A DNA stretch of 13,972 nt from Chlamydiales bacterium (lineage in GTDB: Bacteria; Chlamydiota; Chlamydiia; Chlamydiales; FEN-1388): assembly GCA_021372185.1 (NCBI GenBank), contig JAJFUY010000247.1:1-13972 (forward strand). The letters run 5' to 3'. Shown in pieces: positions 13,801-13,972 of the stretch (the stretch's first letter is position 1; every line of letters starts with the position of its first letter). The notes below the pieces were generated by a model that saw only the letters and a list, made by a program, of their open reading frames with translations, ran no database searches and had not been told where the DNA came from. Both the position numbers and the translations under genes were made by a program.

Positions 13801-13972
13801 GGGAGCCCTTCAGGGCGATTGAGTGAAGCCCACTGTGACCGAAGGGAACGGTGGGAGAGGGGAGAATAGAAATAAGAGCCCGTCTGAGGGCGATTGAATA
13901 ACGTGATTCAATCGCCCTCAGACGTGCTCCGTTGCTTTTTTGGTCTATTCCCACCGTTCCCTTCGGTCACGG
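13801..13972. repeat. Nested palindromic (MITE-like) repeat element, copy 2, cut by the window end
   Basis: This copy aligns with 291-493 over its visible length. The left arm (from GAGCCC at 13803) contains AAGCCCACTGTGACCGAAGG, and GGTGGGA follows at 13850-13856. The central stem is 13876-13899 with 13906-13929 (24 pairs, one C-T mismatch), loop AACGTG. The right arm begins TTCCCACCG at 13948 and runs off the window. Spacers between the stems differ from copy 1 while the stems are conserved. No TA dinucleotide abuts the left end here, unlike copy 1. It lies about 128 bases upstream of sctQ, where some chlamydiae have further type III genes, so it may mark an operon edge or break. Confidence 0.85.

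Noticed and set aside
13724..13954. Minus-strand open frame of 76 codons over the second palindromic element
   Set aside because: It is formed mostly by the repeat itself, is not kept open as a matching protein in copy 1, and has no recognisable motif.

Overview
The window (about 14 kb, moderate G+C) most likely comes from a member of the Chlamydiota, probably an amoeba-associated or other environmental lineage rather than Chlamydiaceae. The main evidence is the minus-strand gene order sctQ, a Hanks-type kinase, sctC. This is the chlamydial type III secretion block cdsQ-pkn5-cdsC (CT672-CT673-CT674 in C. trachomatis). Der, a SWIM-SNF2 helicase and a eukaryote-like RING protein fit that setting. 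Taxonomy is inferred from protein content and gene order only; no search was run.

Layout, left to right: (1) the 3' end of an SMC ATPase gene, its terminator, and a 203-bp nested palindromic element (291-493); (2) alanine dehydrogenase (584-1705); (3) an intergenic hairpin built from inverted 9-nt tandem repeats; (4) a very large SWIM-SNF2 helicase (1897-5625); (5) a small RING-finger protein with its own promoter (5724-6299), converging on (6) der (6411-7874, minus) across a GC-rich inverted 6-nt-repeat hairpin; (7) a 200-bp gap with a good der promoter and another inverted 6-nt-repeat hairpin; (8) the type III secretion block on the minus strand: sctC (8076-10688), pkn5-like kinase (10789-12315) and sctQ (12312-13673), the last two overlapping by ATGA; (9) upstream of sctQ, a second copy of the nested palindromic element, cut by the window end.

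How the genes work together: SctQ (cytoplasmic sorting platform) and SctC (outer-membrane secretin) are parts of one injectisome, and the kinase between them is translationally coupled to SctQ. The RING protein lies just beyond der and is a plausible exported host-ubiquitin effector, though that is inference. SMC, SNF2 helicase and Der are housekeeping functions (chromosome organisation, nucleic-acid remodelling, 50S assembly); Ald links pyruvate and alanine.

Most interesting points: the two copies of the palindromic element differ by paired substitutions that keep the central stem intact; three gene ends carry inverted arrays of 9- or 6-nt repeats with unrelated units but the same architecture; the C-terminal half of the Pkn5-like kinase reads as a degenerate RsbU/SpoIIE-type phosphatase lacking most metal ligands; the SctC secretin carries an insert of 22-residue repeats; and the RING protein ends in ubiquitin-binding-like helices.
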